Assembly (NCBI GenBank): GCA_963713695.1
Contig: CAVQMU010000010.1
Location: 496,001 to 560,000 of the forward strand
Direction of reading: 5' to 3'
Length of the DNA stretch: 64,000 nucleotides
From: Rhodoblastus sp963713695
GTDB lineage: Bacteria; Pseudomonadota; Alphaproteobacteria; Rhizobiales; Beijerinckiaceae
The notes beneath the pieces were generated by a model. That model was not told where the DNA came from. It saw only the letters and a program-made list of their open reading frames with translations, and searched no databases. The translations under genes and the position numbers were made by a program. This document shows, piece after piece, positions 28,335 to 37,555 of the stretch; position 1 is the stretch's first letter; each line of letters starts with the position of its first letter.

Positions 28335-30383
28335 ATGCGAGATTATAAAGCAATGACGGATGTATTGACGCAAAGAGTTAACGAGGCTGGAGGGCGTTCT
28401 TTTTTTGCGAGCTCGGTACGGGAATTTATGAGGGTCGACACTGATGCAATCATCGGGCGGCTGTCTCAGAAGCACGTCGCCTTCCACCCATCAGCAGAGG
28501 CAGATCAGGTTCTAGCTTGGCAGCGCGAAATAGAAATATTGCGGAATACATTTAATGGCATGCGACCACGGGCCGATGAATGGTCTATTATGCTGGAAGT
28601 TCCTTTGTTGCGACTCGGAAAGCGCATGGATGCTGTTGTCTTAATGCCTGGAATCGTCGCTGTTATTGAATTCAAGATTGGTGAAACGACCTTTAATTCC
28701 GCGCATTGTGTTCAAACAGAGCGTTACGCGCTTTCTCTTTGCGATTTCCATGAAGCGAGCCAAAGCCGATTGGTCGTCCCGATCCTTTGCGCGGAGAAGG
28801 GGCCGATGCGTGCACCGGACGATACGATTGCAAATGGGTTGATGCGCTTGCAACTTTGTAACGCCAAAACACTGTTTCAAGTGTTCCATCGAGTTTCAGA
28901 ATATTCGGACGAAAGCGCAGCGGACCTTGGCGCGCTCGCGTTCGATATGTCCCCCTATCGCCCCACGCCTACGATCGTGGAAGCCGCGCAGGCGCTCTAT
29001 TCCGGACACGGGATTGCCGACATAGGTCGTGGTGACGCGTCAGATGCCGAATTGCAGGAGGCGGCAAACGTTCTTCGCAGCATTGTCAAAAGCGCCGAGG
29101 ATGACCGGCAAAAAGTTGTTTGTTTTGTAACTGGCGCGCCGGGAGCGGGAAAAACACTACTGGGGTTGGACCTTGCGCTGAAAAGCAGCGATTTGGGGAA
29201 CGCGGGCGCATTGCTTTCAGGAAACCGTCCACTCGTCCATGTCCTGACAGAAGCTTTGGCGATAGATCGAGCTGCGCGAACCGGAGAATCAAAGACCGAA
29301 GCAAAATACAAAGCCGATGCAGCAATCCAAAATTTGCTCGGCTATTTGAAAGAGCACACTGACGGCGCGAAGCCGCCGGAGCACGTCATCATCTTTGATG
29401 AAGCGCAGCGAGCCTGGGATGAAAAAGTGGGCCAAAAGCTCATGAACAGGCCGACATCTGAACCTGCACTATTTTTAAATATCCTCGATCGCCTCGATTG
29501 GAGTTGTCTCGTCTGCTTGGTTGGGCCTGGACAGGAAATAAATCGCGGCGAAGGTGGTTTGCCGCTATGGGGCGAAGCACTCAAAAAGGCGGCGGAATCG
29601 GGGTCGATCTGGCGCGTCATTGCAGCGCCCGAGGCGATCGATGGAGGGCCCGCGGTATCCGGTGGAGGGCTTGCTGTTTCCGGATTGCCGGAATCCATCG
29701 AAATTCGCCGCGATCCGCGACTTCATCTCGCGAACGCTATCCGTTCTTATCGCAATCCACTTCACGGGAAATGGGTCGCCGCGTTGCTGGAGGGGAAGAT
29801 CGAACGAGCGAGAAGCATTGCGACGGAAATGGAATCGCCGCCAGCTTTCCTCAGCCGCAATCTTGAAGCCGCGAAGGAATGGCTGCGCGACCGCCGCCGG
29901 GGCGGCAGATCAGTAGGATTGCTGACGAGTTCCGGCGCCGTTCGTCTGATCGGCGATGGTGTGCCGCCTGCGGCCCGTTCAAATGAACTTGACCCGATCG
30001 GCCACTGGTTCCTCAAGCCCTATACGGATTTTCGAAGTTCAGGCGCGCTTGAAACGCCAATGAGTGAATTTGGGTGCCAAGGTCTCGAACTTGATTATGC
30101 CGGCCTGTGCTGGGGAGGCGATTTGATATGGTCCGAGCGTGGATGGACGCCGCGGATGATGCGTGCCCCGCGCTGGCAGATTATCCGCGAGGCAGAGAAG
30201 ATGCGATTTCGTTTGAACGGCTATCGCGTTTTGCTGACCCGCGCTCGCGCCGGGATGATCATTTTTGTTCCACCCGGCAGTGTCGATGACGCCACACGGT
30301 CGCCGACCGAGGCGGACGGAATCGCGAACGCCTTATTGGCGGCTGGCTGCGCCAAAGTTCCTGACGGAGCAGCCACTACATAG
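28335..30383 (+). CDS. PD-(D/E)XK nuclease-like and DUF2075 helicase fusion
   Basis: A 682-residue protein. Near residues 95-115 a basic RLGKRMDAVVLM followed by VAVIEFKIGE gives the D...E-x-K spacing of PD-(D/E)XK nucleases. The middle carries helicase motifs of the DUF2075 group: Walker A GAPGAGKT, Walker B IIFDEAQRAWD, LVCLVGPGQEI, and near the C-terminus FGCQGLELDYAGL and RVLLTRARAGM. The sequence is visibly poorer in GC than its neighbours, which suggests acquisition. DUF2075 proteins are frequent in defence islands, and restriction of foreign DNA is a plausible role. The start is uncertain: ATGs at 28335 and 28353 are likely, an earlier one at 28224 less so. Confidence 0.8.
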   Translation: MRDYKAMTDVLTQRVNEAGGRSFFASSVREFMRVDTDAIIGRLSQKHVAFHPSAEADQVLAWQREIEILRNTFNGMRPRADEWSIMLEVPLLRLGKRMDAVVLMPGIVAVIEFKIGETTFNSAHCVQTERYALSLCDFHEASQSRLVVPILCAEKGPMRAPDDTIANGLMRLQLCNAKTLFQVFHRVSEYSDESAADLGALAFDMSPYRPTPTIVEAAQALYSGHGIADIGRGDASDAELQEAANVLRSIVKSAEDDRQKVVCFVTGAPGAGKTLLGLDLALKSSDLGNAGALLSGNRPLVHVLTEALAIDRAARTGESKTEAKYKADAAIQNLLGYLKEHTDGAKPPEHVIIFDEAQRAWDEKVGQKLMNRPTSEPALFLNILDRLDWSCLVCLVGPGQEINRGEGGLPLWGEALKKAAESGSIWRVIAAPEAIDGGPAVSGGGLAVSGLPESIEIRRDPRLHLANAIRSYRNPLHGKWVAALLEGKIERARSIATEMESPPAFLSRNLEAAKEWLRDRRRGGRSVGLLTSSGAVRLIGDGVPPAARSNELDPIGHWFLKPYTDFRSSGALETPMSEFGCQGLELDYAGLCWGGDLIWSERGWTPRMMRAPRWQIIREAEKMRFRLNGYRVLLTRARAGMIIFVPPGSVDDATRSPTEADGIANALLAAGCAKVPDGAATT

Positions 30384-30393
30384 GTGGCGTTTC

Positions 30394-32901
30394 TCACCGC
30401 ATGTTCTCCTTCACCGTCTCGATCAGCTGCTTGAGCGTGAAAGGCTTTGGCAAAAAGCCAAAATCCTCGCCTTCCGGCAGGTTTTTCGAGAATGCGTCCT
30501 CCGCATAGCCGGAGACGAAGATCACCCGGCATTTGATGCCGCGCTTGCGCAATTCGCCGAACATGGTCGGGCCGTCCATTTCCGGCATGACCACGTCGGA
30601 GACGACGAGATCGATGCGCTGCGTCGGTCTCCTCGACCACGCGCAGGGCGTCGACGCCGCTGTCCGCCTCCAGCACCGTATAGCCGCGCGAGGCCAGGGC
30701 GCGGGCGCCGAAGGAGCGCACCGCCTCCTCGTCTTCCACCAGCAGCACCACGCCATGCCCGGTATGGTCGGCGGCGGGCTTCTTCTCCTCGGCCTTCGGC
30801 GCCTCGACCGGCGCCTCGACGGGGATGTACCGGGTGAGGAAGATGCGGAAGGTCGTGCCGCGCCCCACCTGGGAATCGCGGAAGATGAAGCCGCCGGTCT
30901 GCTTGACGATGCCATAGACCATGGACAGGCCGAGGCCGGTGCCCTTGCCGATTTCCTTGGTGGTGAAGAAGGGGTCGAAGATCTTGTCGCGGATATCGGG
31001 GGGAATGCCGGTGCCGGTGTCCTCGACCTCGATGACGACGTAGTCGGCGGCGGGCAGCTGCTTTTCGTTGTAGGCGGCGCATTCGGCCTGCTGCGACGTT
31101 CTTCGTGCGGATGAAGATCTTGCCGCCGTCGGGCATGGCGTCGCGGGCGTTGACGATCAGGTTGATGATCACCTGCTCGAGCTGGTTCTGGTCGGCCTTG
31201 ACCAGCCAGAGATCGCGGCCCTGCTTGAAATCCACCTCGATCTTTTCGCCGACGAGGCGGCGCATCAGCATTTGCAGCTCCGCCAGCACGTCGCCGAGTT
31301 GCAGGACTTGCGGGCGAAGGGTCTGGCGGCGCGAAAAAGCCAGCAGCTGCCGGACGAGGCCGGCGGCGCGATTGGCGTTCTGCTTGATCTGCATGATGTC
31401 CTGGAAGGACGGGTCGGTCGGCCGGTGATTGGCGAGCAGCAGGTCGGAATAGCCGATGATCGCGGTCAGCACGTTGTTGAAGTCATGCGCGACGCCGCCG
31501 GCGAGCTGGCCCACCGCCTGCATCTTCTGCGACTGGTGCAATTGCTCTTCGCGGTTGCGCTCTTCCGTGGTGTCGAGCGCGAAAATCACCGCGCCGCGCT
31601 GGTCGGCTTCCTCGTTCGGCGTGACGAACAGCCGCGCCGAACGCTGCGAGCCCTCGATGCGCGGCGTCGATCGGCGCATGGTCCTCGGCGCCGCTGGCGG
31701 CGACGAATATCGCCTGAAGCAATGGCGCGCGGCTGGCTTCCACGACGCCATTGGCGATCAGGCGGCGGCCATCCTGATCCCTGAGCGCGCCGGGCATCAG
31801 CTTGGCGAAGGCCGCGTTGGAGCGCAGCACCACGCCCATGCTGTCGACGGTGGCGATGGCCATGGGCGTCGAATTGAAGAAGCGGGCGAAACGCACTTCC
31901 GCCGCGCGCGCCTCTTCGGCCGGCTCGCCGCCGGGCGAACGGTTCAGCGCCAGCGTGCGCGATGCGCCGGGCTGGCCGTCATGGCCATAGGCGACGCGAT
32001 GCAGCAGCCGCACCGGCAGGCGCAGGCCGTCGCGACGGCGCAGGTCAAGGTCGATCTGCTCGGTGCGCACCGCGCCGGCCGGGCCCATGCCGGGCGCGAG
32101 CAGGGTTGCGCCGTCGCCCACGACGATGTCGCGCAGGGCGAGGCCGCCCGAGCCGACCTGGGCGAGGTCGAAATCCAGCCAGTCCGCGAGCGTGGCGTTC
32201 ATGTAGGAAATATTGCCGCCCGGGTCGGTCGAGAAAAAGCCGGCCGGCGCGTGATCGAGGAAGTCGATGGCGTGCTGCAGCTCCTGGAAGACGTTTTCGT
32301 GGCGCTCGCGCTCGCGGGTGACGTCGGAAATGGTCCAGAGCGCGGCGGGCGGGCCGGAGGCGCGCTCGATCGGCCGCACGCGGATGCGATACCAGCCGAC
32401 CGCGCCTTCGCCCAGCAGGGGCGGGGTGAGGCGCAGCTCCTCGGCGGCGCGCTTGCCCTCGCGCGCAGCCTGGGCGAGACGGTAGAGCGGCTCCGAGACT
32501 TCCGGCGCGCCGGAAAACAGCCGGTCGACCGTGCGCAGGCCCGCGGCGTCGGTGGTCCCGGCGAGCGCCATGTAGGTCTCGTTGGCGTAAATGATGCGCG
32601 ATTCGCCTTCGGTGACGATCATGCCGTCTGGACTGGTGTCGGCGACGATTTTCGTTACGTCATTGCGCGCCTGTGCGCCGGAGATCTGCAGGAAACCAAC
32701 GGCATAGGCAAGAAGGGCGGAGATGCCGATGAAGCCCAGGAAGGCCAGCAGCCCCAGGATCAGCCGCGTCGCGTCCTCGTGCTGCATGAAGGAAAAGGCG
32801 ACCATTGCCCCGACGAGGCAGAAGGCCAGGAGCACGACCAGCCCCGGGCTTCCGGCGCGTTCAGACCGGTCTAGGCTTGATGGCGTGGGGGTCGGGCTCA
32901 T
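30394..32901 (-). CDS. cckA: CckA-type hybrid histidine kinase, three frameshifts
   Basis: Read in order from 32901, the product has two transmembrane helices, PAS domains, a kinase core with VAHDFNNVLTAIIGYSD (the CckA H-box), an ATPase domain with EVEDTGTGIPP and GLGLSMVYGIVKQTGG, and a C-terminal receiver with SDVVMPEMDG and FLPKPFTLKQL. This matches CckA, which starts the CckA-ChpT-CtrA phosphorelay for cell-cycle control. The frame changes three times, near 31668, 31098 and 30627. Each change is in the same direction, as expected for one extra base. The total length stays a multiple of three. CckA is essential in most relatives, so these are more likely sequence errors than decay. It converges on the helicase gene with a 10-bp gap. 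Confidence 0.85.
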
Positions 32902-33110
32902 GTCTGGCCTTGGCTTGGGGCGGCGAAGCAGGCGTTATAACGGAACAATTTTAAGGATTCGCCGTCTCGTTGAAAGGAGAATGTCGTTGTCGGCGCGGAA
33001 TTTGCGCGAAAACGCGTTAACCAAACATTAACCTTTCTTGCGCAATGGCGACTTCCTTGCTTTATAAATAGGACTGAACGGGTTCGCGTAGCTGGAGGCG
33101 GGTTTCGCCG

Positions 33111-34355
33111 ATGGACGAGTTTTTGAAAAGTCACCCGATGGTTTCCTGGATGCTGGCGGGCGTCGCCTTTCTCGTCGCCTTTGTCCTGATCTTGAAAATC
33201 ATCGAGATTGTGGTCGATCTGCGCCGGCGCATGCCGCGAGGCCCGCGTTCGCGGCAATTGCGGCTGGGATTCGTCGAGACCTTCGATCTCGACGGCGACC
33301 GCCAGCTGATGCTGGTGCGTCGCGATAATATTGAGCATCTGGTGCTGATCGGCGGTCCGAACGATGTGCTGATGGAGTCCGGCATCGTCCGGGTCGAACC
33401 GCGCGAGGCGCGGGCGACGCGCGGCGCCGAGGCGCAGCCGACATCGACCGCGCCCGTGCTGGCTCCGCATGCCGCGGCGACGCTCTGCCGCCGCTGCGGC
33501 GCCGCGCCTGCCGTTGCGCTATCGAGCCGCCGCCTGAGCCTGCTGCTGCGCGCCCTGCTGCGCCTTCGGTCTTCGCGCAGGAATCTCCGCCGATTTTCGC
33601 GCCGCCGCCCGCGCCCGCCGCCGAGGCCGCATCGGACGATTTCGCTTCGCCGCCGTTGATCGCGGCGATAGAGGCCGCGCTGGCCGCGCCGCCGTCGCCG
33701 CCGGCCGACGAGGCGGAACTGGCTGCCGCGCTCAAGCGCGCCGCCGACCAGGAGCCTGAAGAGGACGACCTGTTCGCCGCCGCAAAGCCGCCGCGCCCGA
33801 GCCGCCGCCTCGCGCGCCTGTCCAGGAACGCGCTCCGCCGCGCTTCCCGTTGCCGTCGCGCCCGCTCCGGCCGCCTCGCCCAAGCCTTTCGCGCCGCCGC
33901 CGCGCCTCCGCCCCGGTTTTCGCCTGCCGCTCCCGCCACGCCCGCGCCGGGCGCAAAAGGCGACGAGCCGCCGCGTCCGCGTTTCGTGATGCCGCCGATC
34001 GCCCGCCGCGCCAATCCGCCGGCGCCGCCCTTTTCTCCGCCGCCGCCCGCTGTCGAAGCGCGCCGCCGCCGCCCGCCGCCGGCGCGCCGCCGCCGCCGCG
34101 TCAGCGGCTGCGGCCGCCGCCGCCAGACGACTGAGACTGCCGCGCCAAAAGGACGTCGGCAGCTCTCCCTCCGCCGCCTGAGCCAGCGAACCGTGCTCCG
34201 AAATGCCGCGGCGCATCCGGCGGCCGAGTCCCGCTCCGCCGGCGCTCCGCCGCGCCGCCGCGCGCGCCGGAAAAGCCTGCCGAATCGGATTTCGAGCCGC
34301 TGGAAACGCTGGAAGAAGAAATGGCCAAGCTGCTCGGGCGGCCATCAACAAATAA
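33111..34355 (+). CDS. FliO-like membrane protein with Pro/Ala-rich tail, multiply frameshifted
   Basis: The N-terminus is clear: an anchor helix VSWMLAGVAFLVAFVLILKI followed by a compact domain with RLGFVETFDLDGDRQLMLVR and HLVLIGGPNDVLMESGIV, which resembles the FliO-like proteins found beside cckA and dksA in Rhizobiales. After about 33480 the coding signal passes through all frames in a GC-extreme, Pro/Ala/Arg-rich region. Readable pieces include LIAAIEAALAAPPSPPADEA at about 33656 and a final LETLEEEMAKLLGRP at about 34295-34340. At least four single-base shifts are needed. The end at 34355 is the first stop after the final conserved segment. It has a GGAGGCGGG site upstream and is divergent from cckA. 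Confidence 0.5.
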
Positions 34356-34390
34356 ACTGCGGCAAAATGCCGACGGGGCTCGAAATGGAA

Positions 34391-34424
34391 AACGCCGCTC
34401 CGGAAGTCGGGGCGGCGTTTTTTT
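34391..34424 (+). terminator. Hairpin terminator between FliO-like gene and dksA
   Basis: AACGCCGC (34391-34398) pairs with GCGGCGTT (34412-34419), and an inner CCG/CGG pair extends the stem. Seven Ts follow on the plus strand. A shorter A-run on the left could make it work weakly for dksA on the other strand as well. Confidence 0.8.
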
Positions 34425-34444
34425 CATTCGTGAATCCAGAGGGT

Positions 34445-34864
34445 TCAGTCGTCGCGATAGACGCGTTCGCGGCGCTCGTGACGTTCCTGGGCTTCGATCG
34501 ACAGGGTCGCGATCGGTCGGGCGTCCAGGCGCTTGAGCGAAATCGGGTCGCCGGTTTCCTCGCAATATCCGTAGGTGCCGTCATCGATCCGGCCGATGGC
34601 CGCGTCGATCTTGGCGATCAGCTTGCGCTGGCGGTCGCGCGCCCGCAATTCGATGGCGCGGTCGGTTTCGGAAGAGGCGCGATCCGCGATATCCGCGTGG
34701 TTTTCGCTCTCGGTCTGCAGGGTCGCGAGGGTCTCGCGCGCCTCCTTCAGAATTTCATCTTTCCAGTTCAATAACTTCCGTCGGAAATACTCTTTCTGAC
34801 GATCGTTCATGAACGGTTCGTCTTCGGACGGGCGGTAAGAATTAGTTTGAGTGGCCGAGGCCAT
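34445..34864 (-). CDS. dksA: RNA polymerase-binding transcription factor DksA
   Basis: A 139-residue DksA. The coiled-coil region NDRQKEYFRRKLLNWKDEIL with HADIADRASSETDRAIELR is followed by the finger domain GYCEETGDPISLKRLDARP. Of the four zinc-finger cysteines of the enterobacterial protein only the first (GYC) remains; the others are T, S and A. This is seen in alphaproteobacterial DksA and suggests that the fold does not need zinc. It binds RNA polymerase with ppGpp to adjust transcription in the stringent response. The ATG at 34864 has a GGGGAGA site. Confidence 0.95.
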   Translation of the reverse strand: MASATQTNSYRPSEDEPFMNDRQKEYFRRKLLNWKDEILKEARETLATLQTESENHADIADRASSETDRAIELRARDRQRKLIAKIDAAIGRIDDGTYGYCEETGDPISLKRLDARPIATLSIEAQERHERRERVYRDD

Positions 34865-35488
34865 GAGTTGAAATCTCCCCAACGAAAAGCGCGCCCTTAT
34901 ATATCGCGTACAGGGCCCGTACAATGGGCGTGCGACAATCGTTTGAAAAACCTTTGCGGGCGGATGCCAGTTTTTCCATGCGCGCGTTGCGCGGGGGGAG
35001 GCGCAGTCAGAGGTCGGAGCGCGCCGAATCGCCGCAATCGCGGCCGGCGCGGGCCTCGAACCTCACGGCCGAGCAGCAGCCGGCGACCATGTTGATCGAG
35101 AGAAGAAAGGGGGGCAGGCCGTCGCCGCGGTCGAGGCTGGCGGTCCAGCACGCATCGGCGCTGGAATCGATTTGGGAAAGGATGGCGGCGGGCGCCGGCG
35201 GCGGCGCCGGGCCGGAACAGCGGGCTGAAAAGGGAATGGACAAGACTGGCGCCAGCTTCCGCCGGAGTTTTGCCGCCGAACCATCGTCTGCCGCTCATTT
35301 CCTCGCCTCCTCCGGTCCGCGGGTAGGGTGTAAATATTTCATTCATGATGGTTAATTTACAGTTGCTATTGTTAAGCACGCCGATCGAATTGTAAAGTTT
35401 GTAATCGTAAAATTGCCGTGATCGCGCTAGAATTTTTGCACGCTTGGCTTTGTTTACTGTATGTTCTTTCAAAGAAGGGAATTGCGCG
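34865..35488. other. Spacer between dksA and a hypothetical gene
   Basis: Apart from the weak small candidate gene at 35007-35297, this 620-bp stretch contains an AT-rich segment at 35330-35470 that probably holds promoters for the genes on either side. No repeat, RNA or terminator is evident. Confidence 0.35.
35007..35297 (-). CDS. Candidate small protein, probably frameshifted
   Basis: An ATG at 35297 follows a very strong GGAGGAGGCGAGGAA site and starts MSGRRWFGGKTPAEAGASLV. The frame with the most protein-like continuation shifts around 35190-35210 and gives AILSQIDSSADACWTASLDR, then GLPPFLLSINMVAGCCSAVR and ends at 35007. I do not recognise a family. The strong ribosome binding site and the three cysteines in the second half are the only support. 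It may equally be non-coding. Confidence 0.3.
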
Positions 35489-35968
35489 ATGTCCGGCACA
35501 TTCGAGCAAAATGCTGAGTTCTTCGCCTTGGCGGCGCGCGAGGCGCGGGAGGAAGTGCGGCGGCTGCTGGCGCGCATCGAAGTCAACATATCCGGCCTCG
35601 CGACAAAGGACCCGGCGGCTGGCCTCGACTTGCGCCGTTCCGCCGTGGAGTTCCTGGTCTCGGCCGGCGACGCGCAGGCCGGTCGCCGCATTCCTGGCGG
35701 CGACGCGCAATTGTCGGTGGTCGGGCGGGCGGCGAGCGATCGCTCGGGCGAGATCGAGCCGACCATCGTCGAGCTGCTGGAGGGCGAGATCGCCGGCATG
35801 CATGTCGACGCCATCTTCGAGCTTCTTTGCGAAATGGGCTTTGAAATTACAAAGGGTAATCTTTCTGTAAAATTACACAGGATGATCAAGTCGGGTCGTC
35901 TCATTTCGACCGCGCGCGGTTTCTACGCGCTTTCGACGATGGAGCGGGCGCGCCGCCATGCGGGGTGA
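35489..35968 (+). CDS. Conserved-looking hypothetical protein
   Basis: A 159-residue cytoplasmic protein. The first half is a charged amphipathic helical region (AAREAREEVRRLLARIEVNI). The second half looks like a winged-helix or swivel domain, with GMHVDAIFELLCEMGFEI, NLSVKLHRMIKSGRLIST and a final FYALS. The last pattern (K-x2-R-M-x2-S-G-R-L-x9-Y-A-L) resembles wHTH domains of small DNA-associated proteins. I do not recognise the family. The start follows an AGAAGGGA site and the upstream DNA is AT-rich. Confidence 0.6.
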   Translation: MSGTFEQNAEFFALAAREAREEVRRLLARIEVNISGLATKDPAAGLDLRRSAVEFLVSAGDAQAGRRIPGGDAQLSVVGRAASDRSGEIEPTIVELLEGEIAGMHVDAIFELLCEMGFEITKGNLSVKLHRMIKSGRLISTARGFYALSTMERARRHAG

Positions 35969-35977
35969 GGGCCGCGC

Positions 35978-36739
35978 CTAATCCCTTGGCTTCCCCGCCA
36001 GTGAGCGCGCGGCCTCGACGAATTCCGAGGGCATCATCACGATGGTCATGGTGTTCTGCTCGGCGCCGACTTCCGTCAGCATCTGCATGCGTCGCAATTC
36101 CAGGGCGGCGGGCGAGCTCATCATGATCTCGGCTGCCTGACGCAGCTTTTCCGCCGCCTCGCCCTCCGCTTCCGCCTTGATGATCCGGGCGCGTTTTTCA
36201 CGCAGGGCCTCGGCCTCCTGCGCCATGGCGCGCTGCATGGAGACCGGGATTTCGACGCTTTTCATCGCCACGCGCTCGACCTTGACGCCCCAGGGCTCGG
36301 TCACCGCGTCGATGGCGGTCTGCATCGATTCCGAAATGGCGGCCTGTTCCTTCAGGATTTCATCGAGCGTATGGCGGCCGATAATGTCGCGGAGGGTGGT
36401 GATGGCGACCTGGGTCACGGCGTCCTCGACATTGCGCACTTCGAACACCGAGCGTTCGGCCAGCACGATGCGCCGCCAGATCACCGCGTCGATCTTGATC
36501 GGCACATTGTCGCGGCTGATCGCCTCCTGTCCGGCGACCGCGGTGGTGACGACGCGCGTGTCGACCTTGATCGCCGTTTCGATAATCGGGATGATCCAGA
36601 ACAGGCCGGGACCTCGGGTCGCGACATAGCGCCCGAAGCGCAGCACGACGCCGCGCTCATATTGCCGCGCGATGCGCAATCCGGCGAACAGCAGGACGGC
36701 GGCTAAAACGACGAGAGCTGTCAAAAGCATGGCGTGCAT
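35978..36739 (-). CDS. Slipin (SPFH/stomatin-like membrane protein)
   Basis: A 253-residue SPFH-domain protein. One N-terminal helix, LLTALVVLAAVLLFAGLRIA, anchors it. The SPFH core follows with QYERGVVLRFGRYVATRGPG, RVVTTAVAGQEAISRDNVPI and TLRDIIGRHTLDEIL, then a coiled-coil part (RAMAQEAEALREKRARIIKA) and a short C-terminal tail. This matches slipin/stomatin homologues, which organise membrane microdomains. The common partner, an NfeD protease-like gene, is not adjacent. ATG 36739 is chosen; 36730 or a TTG at 36745 are alternatives. Confidence 0.92.
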   Translation of the reverse strand: MHAMLLTALVVLAAVLLFAGLRIARQYERGVVLRFGRYVATRGPGLFWIIPIIETAIKVDTRVVTTAVAGQEAISRDNVPIKIDAVIWRRIVLAERSVFEVRNVEDAVTQVAITTLRDIIGRHTLDEILKEQAAISESMQTAIDAVTEPWGVKVERVAMKSVEIPVSMQRAMAQEAEALREKRARIIKAEAEGEAAEKLRQAAEIMMSSPAALELRRMQMLTEVGAEQNTMTIVMMPSEFVEAARSLAGKPRD

Positions 36740-37013
36740 TCCCAACGGCGAGCGGGAGAGAATGCGTCGAGCCTATACCCGATTGGCGGCGCCGTCAGCC
36801 GCGGGGCGCGCTGGCGGGCGAGGGTCCTGCGGCATGACGTAACAACATTACGGGATTCTACGGAAAACAGATTCCGTTGTTGCTTTTGAAACGTCCGGCG
36901 ACTGCGCATTCTCCCGCTCCATTCACCGAAGGAGGCAATTTGCCCCACGAGAAGGAGTAGCCTTATTTCAGGGGCAGGCAGCGTGATGACGTCAAGTTAG
37001 CCGCAGTTCGAGG

Positions 37014-37442
37014 CTCTATCCGGAAAAAGCCGGCGCGAAGGCGGGTCGTCCTTTCGCGCCTCGGCTTGACGCGGGCTTCGAGATCGATGCGGCGCGGAAA
37101 AAGATTTCGGCGCGCGCCGCGATTGCTAGGCCGGCGGCGGCTCACGGAGAGCTGCGCGGATGGCTGGACGGCATGAATGCCGATGCGCTCTGGGGCTGGG
37201 CGCAAAACAGCGACGATCCCGAAAATCCGGTCTGCCTGCATATTCTCGCCGACGGTTGCGTGATTGGCCGCGTTCTGGCCAACAGTTTCCGCGCCGATCT
37301 GAGGGAAGCGGGACTTGGCAGCGGCCGACACGCCTTCCATTTTGTCGCGCCGAAAGGAGTCGACCTGAGCAAGGTCTCGGTCGAGGCGCGCCGATCCTTC
37401 GACGGCGCCGCCGTGGGCGGCCCGGCGCGACAGGCCGCCTGA
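37014..37442 (+). pseudogene. Orphan C-terminal fragment of a Hint-type surface protein
   Basis: From LYPEK at 37014 the frame continues through FAPRLDAGFEIDAARKK and ELRGWLDGMNADALWGWAQ to the stop at 37442. It is clearly homologous over about 140 residues to the extreme C-terminus of the AIDA-repeat/Hint protein at 55909-60873. In-frame stop codons lie just upstream at 36987 and no Hint or repeat domain precedes it. An internal ATG at 37173 could still give a 90-residue protein. The fragment has kept its own terminator. I read it as the surviving 3' end of a deleted large gene. Confidence 0.75.
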
Positions 37443-37451
37443 AGCAAAAAA

Positions 37452-37474
37452 GCGGGCCGTGCGGCCCGCTTTTC
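37452..37474 (+). terminator. Terminator after the orphan fragment
   Basis: AGCGGGCCG (37452-37460) and CGGCCCGCT (37463-37471) make a perfect 9-bp stem with a two-base gap (TG), so the effective loop is slightly larger. Ts follow from 37471 and there is an A-run on the left side. Confidence 0.85.
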
Positions 37475-37555
37475 ATCGCAATGTGGCGGGTTGACGCGCC
37501 ATACGCCGCTTCCGCTTCGACCGCTCCGCCGTCGGGCGCGCCAGGCGAGCGCCGT

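Noticed and set aside
31456..32874. Plus-strand open frame of 472 codons opposite the cckA sensor part
   Set aside because: The minus strand shows clear PAS and kinase sequence; the plus frame is a shadow.
34924..35355. Plus-strand open frame of 143 codons
   Set aside because: Arg/Ala-rich without motifs; the opposite strand has the better ribosome binding site.
35978..36739. HflK/HflC assignment for the SPFH protein
   Set aside because: Length, single gene and the sequence after the SPFH core fit slipin/stomatin better, and there is no hflK/hflC partner or DegP-like gene next to it.
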